A DNA stretch of 64,000 nucleotides from Pseudomonas vancouverensis (GCF_004348895.1 NZ_RRZK01000005.1:49987-113986); one strand, 5' to 3'; numbered from the stretch's first letter, positions 14,864 to 25,244 are shown. The notes: a model not told the origin generated them from the sequence alone. Program-made: numbers and translations.

Positions 14864-16786
14864 TTACTCCGAATCTTGGCGACCACGCCGGGAAACCGCT
14901 TGCGCGAGGAACTCGGCGAACTGGGCGACGGGCATCGAGCCCAGGTCAGCACCTTCACGAGTACGCACAGCGACAGTCTGCATCTCGACTTCCTTATCTC
15001 CAATAACCAAGAGATAGGGAACCTTGAGCAAGGTATGCTCGCGGATTTTAAAGCCGATCTTTTCATTTCTCAAGTCAGACTTGGCACGAAACCCGCTTTC
15101 ATTGAGAGTTTTTTCAACTTCGGCAACAAAATCTGCCTGTTTATCAGTGATATTCATCACCACTGCCTGGGTCGGCGCGAGCCACGCAGGGAATGCCCCT
15201 TCGTAATGCTCGATCAAAATCCCGACGAAACGCTCAAAGGAGCCAAGAATCGCCCTGTGCAACATGACGGGATGTTTGCGACTGTTGTCTTCGGAGACGT
15301 ATTCGGCTCCCAAACGGACAGGCAGGTTAAAATCGAGCTGCAGAGTACCACACTGCCAGACGCGACCAAGGCAATCTTTCAGCGAGAACTCGATCTTCGG
15401 ACCGTAGAACGCACCCTCACCCGGCTGCAGATCGTACGGCAGGCCAGCACTATCAAGGGCTGCAGCCAATGCCGCTTCGGCGCGATCCCACAACTCGTCG
15501 GAACCGACGCGTTTTTCCGGACGAGTGGACAGCTTCATCTCGACATCTTTGAAGCCGAAGTCGGCGTAGACGTCCATGGTCAGCTTGATGAAAGCAGCGG
15601 ATTCGGCCTGCATCTGCTCTTCGGTGCAGAAGATGTGGGCGTCATCCTGAGTGAACGCACGCACGCGCATGATGCCGTGCAGGGCGCCCGACGGCTCGTT
15701 ACGGTGGCAGGCACCGAATTCGGCCAGACGCATCGGCAACTCGCGGTAGCTTTTCAGGCCCTGATTGAACACCTGCACGTGGCACGGGCAGTTCATTGGC
15801 TTGATTGCGTAATCGCGGTTTTCCGACTGAGTGGTGAACATGTTGTCGGCATAGTTGGCCCAGTGCCCGGATTTCTCCCACAGGCTGCGGTCAACGACTT
15901 GCGGTGTCTTGATTTCAAGATAGCCGTTGTCGCGCTGAACCTTGCGCATGTACTGCTCGAGCACCTGGTACAGGGTCCAGCCATTCGGGTGCCAGAACAC
16001 CATGCCCGGCGACTCTTCCTGGGTATGGAACAGGCCCAGGCGCTTGCCGATCTTGCGGTGATCGCGTTTTTCGGCTTCTTCGATACGCTGAATGTACGCC
16101 GCCAGTTGCTTCTTGTCGGCCCAGGCAGTGCCATAAACGCGCTGCAATTGCTCGTTCTTGGCATCGCCACGCCAGTAGGCGCCCGACAGCTTGGTCAGCT
16201 TGAAGGATTTCAGGAAGCGCGTGTTCGGCACGTGCGGGCCACGGCACATGTCGACGTATTCTTCGTGGTAGTACAGGCCCATGGCCTGCTCGTTCGGCAT
16301 GTCTTCGACCAGGCGCAGCTTGTAGTCTTCGCCACGGGCCTTGAACACCTCGATCACTTCGGCGCGCGGAGTGACCTTCTTGATGACGTCGTAATCTTTC
16401 TCGATCAGCTGCTGCATGCGCTGTTCGATGGCTGCCAGGTCGTCCGGGGTGAAAGGACGCTCGAAGGCGATGTCGTAATAGAAGCCTTCGTCGATGACCG
16501 GGCCGATCACCATTTTGGCGCTCGGGTACAGCTGCTTGACCGCGTGGCCAACCAGGTGGGCGCAAGAGTGGCGAATGATCTCCAGCCCCTCTTCATCCTT
16601 TGGCGTAATGATTTGCAGCGATGCGTCGCTGTCGATGATGTCGCTGGCGTCGACCAGCTTGCCATTGACTTTGCCGGCCACGGTGGCCTTGGCCAAGCCT
16701 GCACCAATGGATGCGGCGACCTCCGCTACGGAAACCGGGTGATCGAATGAACGTTGACTGCCGTCGGGAAGAGTAATAGTTGGCAT
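14864..16786 (-). CDS. thrS: Threonyl-tRNA synthetase
   Basis: This 640-residue class II synthetase has an N-terminal TGS domain ([20 protein letters not shown]), an editing domain with '[16 protein letters not shown]', a catalytic core with '[10 protein letters not shown]' (zinc Cys) and '[18 protein letters not shown]', and an anticodon-binding C-terminus. ATG 16786 has AGGAGG just upstream; a longer frame to 16819 lacks support. The first gene of the thrS-infC-rpmI-rplT operon. In E. coli thrS represses itself through a tRNA-like leader; no such structure was found by eye here. Confidence 0.99.
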   Translation of the reverse strand: MPTITLPDGSQRSFDHPVSVAEVAASIGAGLAKATVAGKVNGKLVDASDIIDSDASLQIITPKDEEGLEIIRHSCAHLVGHAVKQLYPSAKMVIGPVIDEGFYYDIAFERPFTPDDLAAIEQRMQQLIEKDYDVIKKVTPRAEVIEVFKARGEDYKLRLVEDMPNEQAMGLYYHEEYVDMCRGPHVPNTRFLKSFKLTKLSGAYWRGDAKNEQLQRVYGTAWADKKQLAAYIQRIEEAEKRDHRKIGKRLGLFHTQEESPGMVFWHPNGWTLYQVLEQYMRKVQRDNGYLEIKTPQVVDRSLWEKSGHWANYADNMFTTQSENRDYAIKPMNCPCHVQVFNQGLKSYRELPMRLAEFGACHRNEPSGALHGIMRVRAFTQDDAHIFCTEEQMQAESAAFIKLTMDVYADFGFKDVEMKLSTRPEKRVGSDELWDRAEAALAAALDSAGLPYDLQPGEGAFYGPKIEFSLKDCLGRVWQCGTLQLDFNLPVRLGAEYVSEDNSRKHPVMLHRAILGSFERFVGILIEHYEGAFPAWLAPTQAVVMNITDKQADFVAEVEKTLNESGFRAKSDLRNEKIGFKIREHTLLKVPYLLVIGDKEVEMQTVAVRTREGADLGSMPVAQFAEFLAQAVSRRGRQDSE

Positions 16787-17168
16787 GGCGCCTCCTCTCC
16801 TAGTGGTGACCCCTACCAAAGGTCACGTGGGTTGGGATGAGCCAGTACAAGATCCGATCCAGGCCATTCAATGACGAACGCCTGCCTTACAGCGGCAGGA
16901 GCCTTGCGGCCAACCGGAAAACCGAACCAGAGTGACTGGGATTCAAATCAGGGTTAATCGCGAATCTGCCGCTACCGGGACAGAAGGTCTGCCGGAGCTT
17001 GCAAAAACCCGAACGGAGGATGCTAGCACAGATGAACGGTAACGACTCGTCCGCCGTTAATACCGTGAAAATTTCCTCACTTTCAGGCTTGGCAGTGAAC
17101 TTGAGATATACGAGCCACCTCAAATTGGCTGAGAATCGTCACACATATCGACCCAAGGAATCCCTCTC
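16787..17168. other. Intergenic region upstream of thrS
   Basis: This region holds the thrS promoter and leader on the minus strand and the promoter of the divergent exported protein gene at 17169. No conserved gene is visible. A stretch near 16930 looks slightly like a tRNA T-arm, but the flanking stems do not pair. Confidence 0.6.
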
Positions 17169-17468
17169 ATGCGCCTGATCCATCTTTTTGCATTTGCCGC
17201 CCCACTGGCCCTGATGCTGCCGCTGAGCGCGCAAGCTGCCTGGCCACCCGGTCTGAAGGACAAATACATGAAAGATTGTTCTGCGGCGGCGAGCCAAAGC
17301 GTTAACGCGGCCCAGGCAAAAACCAGCTGCACCTGCGGTGCCGACATTCTGGAAAAGAAATTTACTGCCCAGGAAATCAGCCAATTGATGGATCCAAACA
17401 CGCCTCCAACGACTCAATTGGCACAGCGCGCACTGAAAGAAATCTCGGCGTGCAAAGTCCAGAAATAG
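17169..17468 (+). CDS. Small periplasmic protein of unknown function
   Basis: This 99-residue precursor has a Sec signal peptide (MRLIHLFAFAAPLALMLPLS, cleavage after AQA near residue 23). The mature part has four Cys (KDCSAAAS, TSCTCG, SACKV), probably disulphide-bonded, and is helical. The family is common in Pseudomonas as a hypothetical protein; no role is known to me. It is monocistronic, with a long inverted repeat downstream. Confidence 0.8.
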   Translation: MRLIHLFAFAAPLALMLPLSAQAAWPPGLKDKYMKDCSAAASQSVNAAQAKTSCTCGADILEKKFTAQEISQLMDPNTPPTTQLAQRALKEISACKVQK

Positions 17469-17481
17469 CGCCACACCGATC

Positions 17482-17521
17482 GGTTTTTGCCTGATTTGCA
17501 GGTCAAAATCAGCCAAAAACC
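17482..17521 (+). repeat. Long inverted repeat after exported protein gene
   Basis: Two 16-base arms (17482-17497 and 17506-17521) pair except at one position, with an 8-base loop. No T-run follows on the plus strand, so it may stabilise the mRNA 3' end or act as a weak terminator. On the minus strand an A/T-rich arm could also stop transcription. Confidence 0.6.
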
Positions 17522-17760
17522 AGTCGATTTACATAATTTACGCAGCTTTTATGGGTTTTTTTAACCCCCCCATTTGCAGCGCAAAGCCCCTGAAACCGGG
17601 GCTCGTAGCGATTCACGGCGGTGAAAGACGTGCAATATGAAAGCAAACAACGCGTGTGGGGGGCTCCCAAAGCGAACATTTCGACTATGATACCCGGGTG
17701 TGCCCAGTTGGCCTGAGCAGCACAGTACTACTGAAAATATATGTTTCTTGGAGATACACC

Positions 17761-17973
17761 ATGTCTAATCGCCAAACCGGCACCGTTAAATGGTTCAACG
17801 ATGAAAAAGGCTTCGGCTTCATCACTCCTCAAGGTGGCGGTGACGACCTGTTCGTACACTTCAAAGCTATCGAAAGCGACGGTTTCAAAAGCCTGAAAGA
17901 AGGCCAGACTGTTTCCTTCGTGGCTGAGAAAGGCCAAAAGGGTATGCAAGCTGCTCAAGTTCGCCCAGAGTAA
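17761..17973 (+). CDS. Cold-shock protein (CspA family)
   Basis: This 70-residue single cold-shock domain contains both RNA-binding motifs, '[15 protein letters not shown]' (RNP1) and 'DDLFVHF' (RNP2). It is an RNA chaperone of the CspA/CapB type. GGAG is seven bases before the ATG. About 290 bases of gene-free sequence precede it, which leaves room for the long 5' leader typical of csp genes. A strong terminator follows. Confidence 0.97.
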   Translation: MSNRQTGTVKWFNDEKGFGFITPQGGGDDLFVHFKAIESDGFKSLKEGQTVSFVAEKGQKGMQAAQVRPE

Positions 17974-17990
17974 TTTCCAGGCGCACTAAA

Positions 17991-18020
17991 AAAACCCCGT
18001 CCATGTGACGGGGTTTTTTA
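17991..18020 (+). terminator. Rho-independent terminator of the csp gene
   Basis: An 11-bp stem (AAAACCCCGTC with GACGGGGTTTT) with a 5-base loop and a T-run. The A-run on the other side makes it usable also for the convergent I78-inhibitor gene. Confidence 0.92.
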
Positions 18021-18044
18021 TGGGTCATGCAAAAGCTGGAGCTG

Positions 18045-18368
18045 TCAGCCGCAGTTGACCCGAGTGACAACCCGGCTGGCGTCGGTGTTGAGGTTCAGGC
18101 GATCGGAGCGATACTCCAGCGTCACCATATCGGTCGGCAGGAGGAATCGCGCATTCTGCGCCCCCGAGCGAGTTCGTGCCTGCTCCAGCAGCTCTGCCGA
18201 GGCCTGCTTGCCAATCGTGAATTCAGCAGCCTTTGCATCGCATCGACTATGACCCGTGTCAGTCGTCGCAACAGTGCCTGCTGCCGACTCGGTGGAGGGA
18301 GTGCTGCTGCAACCGGCCAGCATGGCAACGGTCAACAGTGAACCCAATGACGCGAGCTTCCAAGGCAT
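18045..18368 (-). CDS. I78-family peptidase inhibitor lipoprotein
   Basis: This 107-residue lipoprotein has a signal peptide ending in the lipobox LAGC (Cys near residue 20). The C-terminal domain (CDAKAAEFTIGKQASAEL, then RTRSGAQNARFLLP and RVNCG) matches the pattern of the I78 inhibitor family, in which one disulphide staples a small domain. The lipoprotein is expected in the cell envelope and may block serine proteases. AGGAGG precedes the ATG. Monocistronic. Confidence 0.85.
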   Translation of the reverse strand: MPWKLASLGSLLTVAMLAGCSSTPSTESAAGTVATTDTGHSRCDAKAAEFTIGKQASAELLEQARTRSGAQNARFLLPTDMVTLEYRSDRLNLNTDASRVVTRVNCG

Positions 18369-18533
18369 GAAGCCTCCTATTTCAATTATTAAGCTGAGAT
18401 CGTGCGACAGCCAAACCGAGGTTTGGTTTCAAAGGCCAGCGCAGCGCCATGCCCTTGATCCGGACGAAGCGCGATTTTGCCTCAGCCGCCTCCTGCCCTT
18501 CCTCACGCAATCGTGACTGAATATGAAAAGCCC

Positions 18534-18839
18534 TCAATAAACGTCGATGTAGTCAAAAGGGGGATTCGGCCAGTTCTGCTTCAAGGCATTGAATATCTGC
18601 ATGACCCAGACCTCGTCGCTGGCGGCGACACGGCCGACATACCCAGAACCTTTGGCCCAGGTTTCAAGACGAAACAACAAACCGTCGATATCCGTCCCGC
18701 CAACGACGCCTGACGAAATATAGGCAATACCACCTTTGGTAACGCGCAACTGGGTATGCACATCGTCACTGGCGGCCGCCAGCATCTGACGGACAGCCTC
18801 GAGGGTCAGGCCATCGGGGGAGTTCAAATCGATCTGCAC
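18534..18839 (-). CDS. Conserved hypothetical protein, 101 aa
   Basis: This soluble protein (VQIDLNSPDGLTLEAVRQML...) ends in FDYIDVY, rich in Trp and Tyr near the end. The frame could begin at TTG 18959, but GTG 18839 has AAGGA seven bases upstream and removes overlap with the divergent gene, so it is preferred. Mixed alpha/beta pattern, no membrane part. The function is unknown. Confidence 0.7.
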   Translation of the reverse strand: MQIDLNSPDGLTLEAVRQMLAAASDDVHTQLRVTKGGIAYISSGVVGGTDIDGLLFRLETWAKGSGYVGRVAASDEVWVMQIFNALKQNWPNPPFDYIDVY

Positions 18840-18958
18840 AGCACTGTCCTTGGAAAACGCCAAAGGCCAAGTGTCGCATAGCCGGCCATTGATGCCTAAG
18901 TCGGAGTGCCAAACGCCCGGCAAAATGGTTAACTCGTCCTTCAGCCCTTGCCACCCCA

Positions 18959-19180
18959 ATGAGCACCGTCATGACCATTGTCAGCATCGACGCCGATATC
19001 AAAGCCAAATGGCCAGAGGGCCATAGCTCCTACAGCCCGGGCAGCCCGGAAGAGCTGGCCATCATCGCCATCGATCTACTGGTCAAGGAACTGGGCACAG
19101 AGGCCGCCCAGTCTTTCATCGAACAAATTTTCGAGAAGTTTCCGACCCATGAACCCCTGGCGCCCACTCTGCAGGAGTGA
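18959..19180 (+). CDS. Small hypothetical protein, 73 aa
   Basis: This acidic helical protein (MTIVSIDADIKAKWPEGHSS...) could start at ATG 18959 or ATG 18971; neither has a strong ribosome binding site. It is divergent from the 101-aa gene and convergent with the nucleoside hydrolase. The function is unknown. Confidence 0.6.
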   Translation: MSTVMTIVSIDADIKAKWPEGHSSYSPGSPEELAIIAIDLLVKELGTEAAQSFIEQIFEKFPTHEPLAPTLQE

Positions 19181-19208
19181 GGATCCATTTGCCCTGAAGC
19201 GTCGAAGG

Positions 19209-20237
19209 CTATTTCAAGCGCGCGAGACGCTCACTTAGCAAATCGAAAAAGCCCTGTGCGTCACCGTTTGCAACCCAGAAGGCATTCTTCGGCGCGTGCA
19301 GGCCGTCGTACCAGTCGACAATGGTCTGACCAAAGGTCGGACCCTCACGACTATCGACCACGACGTTGACTGCCCGGCCACTGAACAGCTCGGGCTTGAG
19401 CAGGTAGGCAACGACCGTCGCGTCGTGCACCGGACCGCCTGAAAGGCCGTAGTGCACCATATCCCCCTTGATGTACTCATTGAGAATATCGCCCACCAAC
19501 CGGCTCGCCTGGTTGTTGATGGCCGCAATCTGCTTCAGACGCGCTTCGCTGGTGAGGATCTTGTGAGTCACATCCAGCGGCAGATACGTCAGCTTCACAC
19601 CACTTTTGAGCACCACTTCGGCCGCTTGCGGGTCTGCGAACAGGTTGAACTCCGCCACCGGGGTTATGTTGCCGCCATTGAAGTGAGCCCCGCCCATGAC
19701 CACCACTTCCTTGATGCCTTGCGTTATTTCTGGTGCCTGGATCAACGCCAAGGCCAGATTGGTCTGCGGCCCAAGCATGGCGATCGTGATGCTGTGGGGT
19801 TCTGCTGCCTTCAAGGTATCAATCAGAAAATCCACGGCATTGCCTTTGGCCAACCCTGCTGCCGGCTCGTGCACAGTGATGCCGGACAACCCTTCCTTGC
19901 CATGGATGTCTTCGGCATAGATAGGCGTGCGCATCAATGGCCTCGGCGCCCCGGCGTACACCGGCACCTCCTCGCGCCCGGCCCACTCCCGAGCCAGGCG
20001 TGCATTGCGCGACGTCTTGTCCAGACGCACATTGCCGGCCACGGTGGTCAATGCGCGAATGTTCAGCTCCTGCGGCGATGCCAGTGCAAACAACAAGGCG
20101 ACCACATCATCAGCCCCGGGATCGGTGTCGATGATCAAGTCGATTTTATTCGCCGCCTGGGCGCTGGTTGCGGTGATCAGGGACAAAAGCAGCAGACTCC
20201 GAAGCAATGAAGGCAGTTTTTGAGTGTAGCGGCACAT
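19209..20237 (-). CDS. Exported nucleoside hydrolase
   Basis: This 342-residue member of the inosine-uridine nucleoside hydrolase family splits ribonucleosides into base and ribose. The Ca-binding motif 'DTDPGADDVVALLFAL' is near the mature N-terminus, and 'VVMGGAHFNGGNITPVAEFN' and 'HDATVVAYLL' supply the other active-site residues. A Sec-type signal peptide (residues about 1-28, ending TSAQA) is unusual for cytoplasmic Rih enzymes and points to the periplasm. ATG 20237 is supported by GGAG. It is the last gene of the ribose operon, so released ribose would be taken up by RbsBAC. Confidence 0.9.
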   Translation of the reverse strand: MCRYTQKLPSLLRSLLLLSLITATSAQAANKIDLIIDTDPGADDVVALLFALASPQELNIRALTTVAGNVRLDKTSRNARLAREWAGREEVPVYAGAPRPLMRTPIYAEDIHGKEGLSGITVHEPAAGLAKGNAVDFLIDTLKAAEPHSITIAMLGPQTNLALALIQAPEITQGIKEVVVMGGAHFNGGNITPVAEFNLFADPQAAEVVLKSGVKLTYLPLDVTHKILTSEARLKQIAAINNQASRLVGDILNEYIKGDMVHYGLSGGPVHDATVVAYLLKPELFSGRAVNVVVDSREGPTFGQTIVDWYDGLHAPKNAFWVANGDAQGFFDLLSERLARLK

Positions 20238-20280
20238 GGCGCACTCCTTGTGCATGAGAAAACAGACACACAGCAGATCG

Positions 20281-20685
20281 TCAGAAGGTAACCCCCGCGA
20301 TCAGCACAATATTGCAGTAGGGCTGGCATTCTCCGGTGCGCACTATCGCCCTCGCCTGCCGGCTGAGCGCCTTGAACTGTTCGTGACTGAGCAGCTCGCG
20401 CTGGCCGAGGGCGCCAGCGTCATGCAACTCATCAAGTGCCACGAGCGCCGAGGGTTTGTTCTCGATCATTTCCTGAGCCAACACGTGACGCTCAACCTGC
20501 ATCTCACTGAGCACCACCGTCAGGGTGCTGACAAAATCCGGAATACCCTGGGTCAGCGCCAGATCAATCAGCTCGACACCCGGTGGCACCGGCAAGCCTG
20601 CATCACCGATCACCACAATGTCGCCATGCGCAAGCGAAGCGATCAATCGTGACAATGCAATATTGAGAAGAGGAGTCTTTTTCAT
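20281..20685 (-). CDS. rbsD: D-ribose pyranase
   Basis: This 134-residue RbsD ([20 protein letters not shown]) has the conserved '[15 protein letters not shown]' segment. It interconverts pyranose and furanose ribose before phosphorylation. Its ATG overlaps the rbsK stop by four bases, so translation is coupled. Length is normal. Confidence 0.97.
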   Translation of the reverse strand: MKKTPLLNIALSRLIASLAHGDIVVIGDAGLPVPPGVELIDLALTQGIPDFVSTLTVVLSEMQVERHVLAQEMIENKPSALVALDELHDAGALGQRELLSHEQFKALSRQARAIVRTGECQPYCNIVLIAGVTF

Positions 20686-21599
20686 GAGGGTTTGAATGCC
20701 TGCACATCGGATAAGGTGGGAATCGATGGCTGCGCGCCAGCGCGAGTGACCGACAACGCGGCCGCGACCTGCCCGAAGCGAATGGCCTCGGCTTCACTTT
20801 GACCCGCCGCCAAGGCCGCAGCGAAACCACCGACAAAGGTGTCACCGGCCGCCGTGGTATCCACAGCCTTTACCGCAAAGGCGGTAAAATGCTCGACGCG
20901 ATCACCCTGGACGAACAACACGCCCTGCTCGCCCAGGGTAACGATCACTTTGCCAGCCCCCATGCTGATCAACCGCGCGGCCGCCGCTTGCGCGGTGGCC
21001 AGGGAATCCACCGGCAAACCACTCAGGGTCGCCGCTTCACTCTCATTGGGAATCAGGTAATCAATGGTCGCGAACCAATCCGCCGGAAGGGGCCGACTGG
21101 CAGGCGCAGGATTGAGGATGACCGTTTTACCCAGTGCTCGCCCACGCTTGAGCGCGTGCCCCACCGTTGCATCCGGTACTTCAAGCTGACAGATGATCAC
21201 TTCCGCCGTTTGCAGTACCGGGTCAGCCTGATCAATCGCGGCGCTGGTCAGTGCGCCATTGGCGCCTGGGACGATGACGATCGCATTCTGGCTGTTATCG
21301 TCGACCACAATCAGCGCCACGCCACTGGAATCCGCAACTGTGCTGACTGCCTGACAGTCAATGTGATCGGCCAGCAACGCGTCTCGCAGCACTTGCCCAT
21401 AGGGATCGTCGCCGACGCAACCGACCATTGACACCTGCGCCCCCAGGCGCGCGGCAGCCACCGCCTGATTCGCCCCTTTACCACCGGAAACCGTGGCAAA
21501 CGAATGACCGATCAAGGTTTCACCGCCTTTGGGCAGGCGTGGTGCCCGTGTCACCAGGTCCATGTTGAGACTGCCTATCACCACTACTTTTGCTGACAT
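20682..21599 (-). CDS. rbsK: Ribokinase
   Basis: This 305-residue PfkB-family kinase phosphorylates ribose with ATP. '[16 protein letters not shown]' near the N-terminus and the C-terminal '[18 protein letters not shown]' signature with the catalytic Asp are intact. It lies 40 bases after rbsR and overlaps rbsD. Confidence 0.98.
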   Translation of the reverse strand: MSAKVVVIGSLNMDLVTRAPRLPKGGETLIGHSFATVSGGKGANQAVAAARLGAQVSMVGCVGDDPYGQVLRDALLADHIDCQAVSTVADSSGVALIVVDDNSQNAIVIVPGANGALTSAAIDQADPVLQTAEVIICQLEVPDATVGHALKRGRALGKTVILNPAPASRPLPADWFATIDYLIPNESEAATLSGLPVDSLATAQAAAARLISMGAGKVIVTLGEQGVLFVQGDRVEHFTAFAVKAVDTTAAGDTFVGGFAAALAAGQSEAEAIRFGQVAAALSVTRAGAQPSIPTLSDVQAFKPS

Positions 21600-21639
21600 A
21601 CGTTGCTACTCATCAATTCGGTTTCGGTGGTGTTGCAAC

Positions 21640-22659
21640 TTAGCGAAATTGCGCGAAGACGCCGGCCAGCGGTGCCGTCGATTCACGCAAGACAATGCTC
21701 GGTGTCACGATCCGTTGGTCAATCGCCAGGCTCGGCGTCGCGATTCGTTTCAACAGCACGTCGGCGGCCATCTCGCCCAGTTGCAGGATCGACTGCCCTA
21801 CCGTGGTCAACGCCGGATACACATACCGGCTCATTTGAATGTCGTCGAAGCCGATCACCGACAGCTCTGTCGGAACCCGGACATTGCGCTCGGCAGCGGC
21901 GCGCAACACACCAATGCCGATCATGTCGTTGGCGGCGAATATGGCGGTTGGAGGATTGCGCTCCAGCAGGGTCGCCGCCGCGCTGTAGCCGCCAGTACTG
22001 GTGAAATCGCTTTCGAGCACGCGATCGCTCGGCACTTCGAAGCCGGCCTCGCTCAATGCCCGACGGAAACCGGCCAAACGCATCTGCGCCACGCTGGTGG
22101 TTTGCGGCCCGCTGATCGTGGCGATTTCCCGGTGGCCCAGTTCCAGCAAATGGCGGGTGGCGAGGTACGCGCCGTACTCGTGATCGATGCGCACGAGATC
22201 TGCGTCAACACCGTCCAGCCCGCGGTCGACGATCACCATGGGCGTGCGCACTCCCGCAAGCCCCTTGGCCAGACCGCTGTCCCCGCCCGCCGAAGCCACG
22301 ATCAACCCGTCGATGCGTTTTTCCAGCAACACACGCAGGTAGCTGCGCTGCTTTTGCGGGTTATCGTCGGAATTGCACAGGATCACGCAGTAGCCGTTTC
22401 GCTCACAATAATCCTCGATGCCCCGCGCCAGTTCCGCGAAGTAAGGGTTCAGACTATTGGGCACCAGCAGGCCGATGGTGGCCGTGGTCTTGGCCTTGAG
22501 GGAGCGGGCCACGGCACTGGGGACATAATCCAGGGTCTTGATCGCAGCTTCGACCTTGACCCGGACCTCTTCACTGACCGGCCGGGTCTTGTTCACCACA
22601 TGAGAAACCGTCGTGTAGGAAATGCCGGCGAGTGCCGCTACATCTTTAATGGTCGCCAT
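21640..22659 (-). CDS. rbsR: LacI-family ribose operon repressor
   Basis: This 339-residue LacI-type regulator has an N-terminal helix-turn-helix (TIKDVAALAGISYTTVSHVV) with the hinge helix 'SAVARSLKAK', then a periplasmic-binding-protein-like domain that binds ribose. It sits inside the operon between rbsC and rbsK. The likely operator is the perfect palindrome at 26294-26307, upstream of rbsB. Confidence 0.95.
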   Translation of the reverse strand: MATIKDVAALAGISYTTVSHVVNKTRPVSEEVRVKVEAAIKTLDYVPSAVARSLKAKTTATIGLLVPNSLNPYFAELARGIEDYCERNGYCVILCNSDDNPQKQRSYLRVLLEKRIDGLIVASAGGDSGLAKGLAGVRTPMVIVDRGLDGVDADLVRIDHEYGAYLATRHLLELGHREIATISGPQTTSVAQMRLAGFRRALSEAGFEVPSDRVLESDFTSTGGYSAAATLLERNPPTAIFAANDMIGIGVLRAAAERNVRVPTELSVIGFDDIQMSRYVYPALTTVGQSILQLGEMAADVLLKRIATPSLAIDQRIVTPSIVLRESTAPLAGVFAQFR

Positions 22660-22662
22660 GAC

Positions 22663-23640
22663 TCAGCCCCGTCGACTTGCGCGTTGGCTGCGGTAGGTAT
22701 CCAGCACCACCGCCACCACAATCACCGCACCGGTAATGATGCGCTTGGTGGGTTCCGACGCACCGATTTGCGCCAGACCTGCGGCCAATACCGAAATGAT
22801 CAATACCCCGAAGAAGGTGCTGATCACCGAGCCGCGCCCGCCCATCAAGCTCGTCCCGCCGATCACCACCGCTGCGATCACCTGCAGTTCCAGGCCAGAA
22901 CCGGCATTTGGGTCGGCCGCCTCGAGCCGGGAAATCTGAAACAGTGCAGCAACCCCTGCCAGCAAGCCCATCAGGCTGAAGACCAGGATTTTATAGGGTT
23001 TTGGATTGATGCCCGCCAGGCGCACGGCCTCTTCATTGGTGCCGATACCGATCAGGTAGCGGCCGAAAACCGTGCGCGTCAGCACGGCCTGGGCAACGAT
23101 GATGATCAGCAAGGCAATGATGAACGACGGCGAAATGCCAAACGCAAGCGGATTGGACAACCAGGCGAAGGCATCACCGATGTAAGCAGTGCGTGAGCCG
23201 GTCATCTGGTACGCCACGCCGCGGGCCATTTCCAGCACACCGAGGGAGACGATGAACGAAGGAATGCGCCACGCCACCGTGATCGAGCCGGTGATGGTGC
23301 CCGCGAGCGCGGCGATGGCCATGCCGAGCAGCGCGGCAGGTACCACGCTCCAGCCCCAGCCGAGGATCGCGACGCTGACCGTTGACGCCGCCAGCGCCAG
23401 CACCGAGCCCACCGACAGGTCGATGCCACCGATGATCAACACGAATGTCATGCCGACAGCCAGCACCATCAGGTCCGGGATCTGATTGGCCAGGGTGCTG
23501 AAGGTGTCATAGGAGAGGAAATGACTGCTCAGGACCGAGAACAGCACGACCATCGCCAGCAACGCACCGGCCAGCCCCAGGTAAGTGCCGAGACCGTAGA
23601 AGTTGCCACTGCGCCTGACAGCCGAAGAAACGCTTTTCAT
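22663..23640 (-). CDS. rbsC: Ribose ABC transporter permease
   Basis: This 325-residue polytopic inner-membrane protein has about nine or ten hydrophobic segments and the family motif 'LIIGGIDLSVGSVLALAAS'. It partners with RbsA and RbsB. The start overlaps the rbsA stop by four bases, and it ends three bases before rbsR. Confidence 0.97.
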   Translation of the reverse strand: MKSVSSAVRRSGNFYGLGTYLGLAGALLAMVVLFSVLSSHFLSYDTFSTLANQIPDLMVLAVGMTFVLIIGGIDLSVGSVLALAASTVSVAILGWGWSVVPAALLGMAIAALAGTITGSITVAWRIPSFIVSLGVLEMARGVAYQMTGSRTAYIGDAFAWLSNPLAFGISPSFIIALLIIIVAQAVLTRTVFGRYLIGIGTNEEAVRLAGINPKPYKILVFSLMGLLAGVAALFQISRLEAADPNAGSGLELQVIAAVVIGGTSLMGGRGSVISTFFGVLIISVLAAGLAQIGASEPTKRIITGAVIVVAVVLDTYRSQRASRRG

Positions 23641-25190
23641 GAAAAATCCCCAGGCGCCGCTTCGTTGAGCAGCGCATCACGTTTTTGATAGCCGGCGAAT
23701 GCCGCGGCAAGCAGATCATCCTGGGTCCAGCTGTGGCGCTCGAAGGTGTCGATCAATCGTCCTGCCGACAGCACGCCAATACGGTCACAGATCAACATCA
23801 GTTCGCGCAGGTCGCTGGACACCACCACCAACGCCTTGCCTTGGCGCGTCAGCGCTCCGAGCAGGTTGTAGATGTCGAACTTGGCCCCGACGTCGATCCC
23901 CCGGGTTGGCTCGTCAAACAACAGCACCGAGCAATCACGCTCCAGCCAGCGACCGATCACCACTTTTTGCTGATTACCTCCGGACAACTCCGAGACCAAT
24001 TGCGCGGGCCCGGAGCTGCGGATGCGCATGGCATCGATCTGGCGCTGGGCCAGCGCATGTTCATCAGCGCCGTCGACGAAACCAGCGCTGGAGATGCCGG
24101 GCATATTACCCAGGGCGATATTCGCGCTGATCGATTGCGTCAACAGCAAGCCCTCACCCTTGCGATCCTCGGTGATCAAGGCGATCCCATGGGCCACTGC
24201 ATCCACTGGCGATCGAATACTGACGACCCGCGTCGGCGAGCCCAGTGCCACCGTGCCGCTGTCGGCAATGTCGGCGCCGAAAATCAGTCGCAGCAACTCA
24301 GTGCGCCCTGCCCCGATCAATCCGGAAATGCCGAAGATCTCGCCAGAGCGCACCTCGAAGGACACGTCGCGAACCTTGTCGGCGCGAGACAGGCCCTGCA
24401 CGGTCAGCGTCGGGGCACCGATCTTGCGCGCGCCCATGTCGATGTGTTCGCCGAGTTCACGGCCGACCATCAAGGTGACTAACTGTTCGCTGTTGTAATT
24501 GGCCATGGGCTCGACACACACCAGCTTGCCATCGCGCAGCACCGCGATGCGCTGTGCGACCCGTGCCAGCTCTTCCAGTCGATGGGAGATGTAGATGATC
24601 GACACACCGCGAGCCTGCAGGCGTGTGATCTGCTCGAACAACATCTCGACTTCACGCGCCGTCAGCATGGCGGTCGGCTCATCCAGTATCAGCACATGGC
24701 AATCGCCGATCAGGTTGCGGGCGATTTCAACCATTTGCTGATGGCCGATGCCCAGCTCCCCGACCAGGGTGTCGGGATCGATCGCGTCGAGTCCGACTTG
24801 CGCCATCGCCTCGACCGCCGCCTTGCGCAACTGCTTGCGACTGATCCAGCCGCCGGTGCTGGGCAGGTTGTCGAGAAACAGGTTTTCCGCCACCGACAGT
24901 GTCGGCAGCAGATTGAGTTCTTGCATGACCATGCGGATGCCCAGCGTTTCAGCCTGGGTCCTGCTGCCGGGGCGATAGTCCTGCCCCTGAAACTGCATCT
25001 GTCCGGCAGTCGGCGTGACCAGCCCACCGATGATTTTCGACAGCGTACTTTTGCCCGCGCCGTTTTCGCCGGTCAATGCCAACACTTCGCCGCGCATGAG
25101 CGTCAGGTCGATGTCGGCCAGAACCGGTTGGGCGTAGGTCTTGCCGATACCACTGACCGAGAGGACAGCGTTCGGGTCGCAAACAGACAT
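23637..25190 (-). CDS. rbsA: Ribose ABC transporter ATP-binding protein
   Basis: This 517-residue protein has two fused nucleotide-binding domains. The first has Walker A 'GENGAGKST', signature 'LGIGHQQMVEIAR' and Walker B 'LILDEPTAML'. The second has a degenerate Walker A 'GLIGAGRTELLR', signature 'LSGGNQQKVVIGRWL' and 'LLFDEPTRGID'. ATG 25190 is chosen because GGAG lies seven bases upstream; a previous ATG (25202) overlaps that site. Confidence 0.97.
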   Translation of the reverse strand: MSVCDPNAVLSVSGIGKTYAQPVLADIDLTLMRGEVLALTGENGAGKSTLSKIIGGLVTPTAGQMQFQGQDYRPGSRTQAETLGIRMVMQELNLLPTLSVAENLFLDNLPSTGGWISRKQLRKAAVEAMAQVGLDAIDPDTLVGELGIGHQQMVEIARNLIGDCHVLILDEPTAMLTAREVEMLFEQITRLQARGVSIIYISHRLEELARVAQRIAVLRDGKLVCVEPMANYNSEQLVTLMVGRELGEHIDMGARKIGAPTLTVQGLSRADKVRDVSFEVRSGEIFGISGLIGAGRTELLRLIFGADIADSGTVALGSPTRVVSIRSPVDAVAHGIALITEDRKGEGLLLTQSISANIALGNMPGISSAGFVDGADEHALAQRQIDAMRIRSSGPAQLVSELSGGNQQKVVIGRWLERDCSVLLFDEPTRGIDVGAKFDIYNLLGALTRQGKALVVVSSDLRELMLICDRIGVLSAGRLIDTFERHSWTQDDLLAAAFAGYQKRDALLNEAAPGDFS

Positions 25191-25244
25191 AAAAATCTCC
25201 ATGCGCTCGCCCGGATGGACGAGCGCCGTTGCGTCGCCGGAAAA

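Noticed and set aside
16920..16970. Possible tRNA upstream of thrS
   Set aside because: A TTCAAAT loop occurs, but the flanking bases do not form T-arm or acceptor stems.
18840..18959. N-terminal extension of the 101-aa protein to TTG 18959
   Set aside because: It has no ribosome binding site and would abut the divergent gene, whereas GTG 18839 has a good one.
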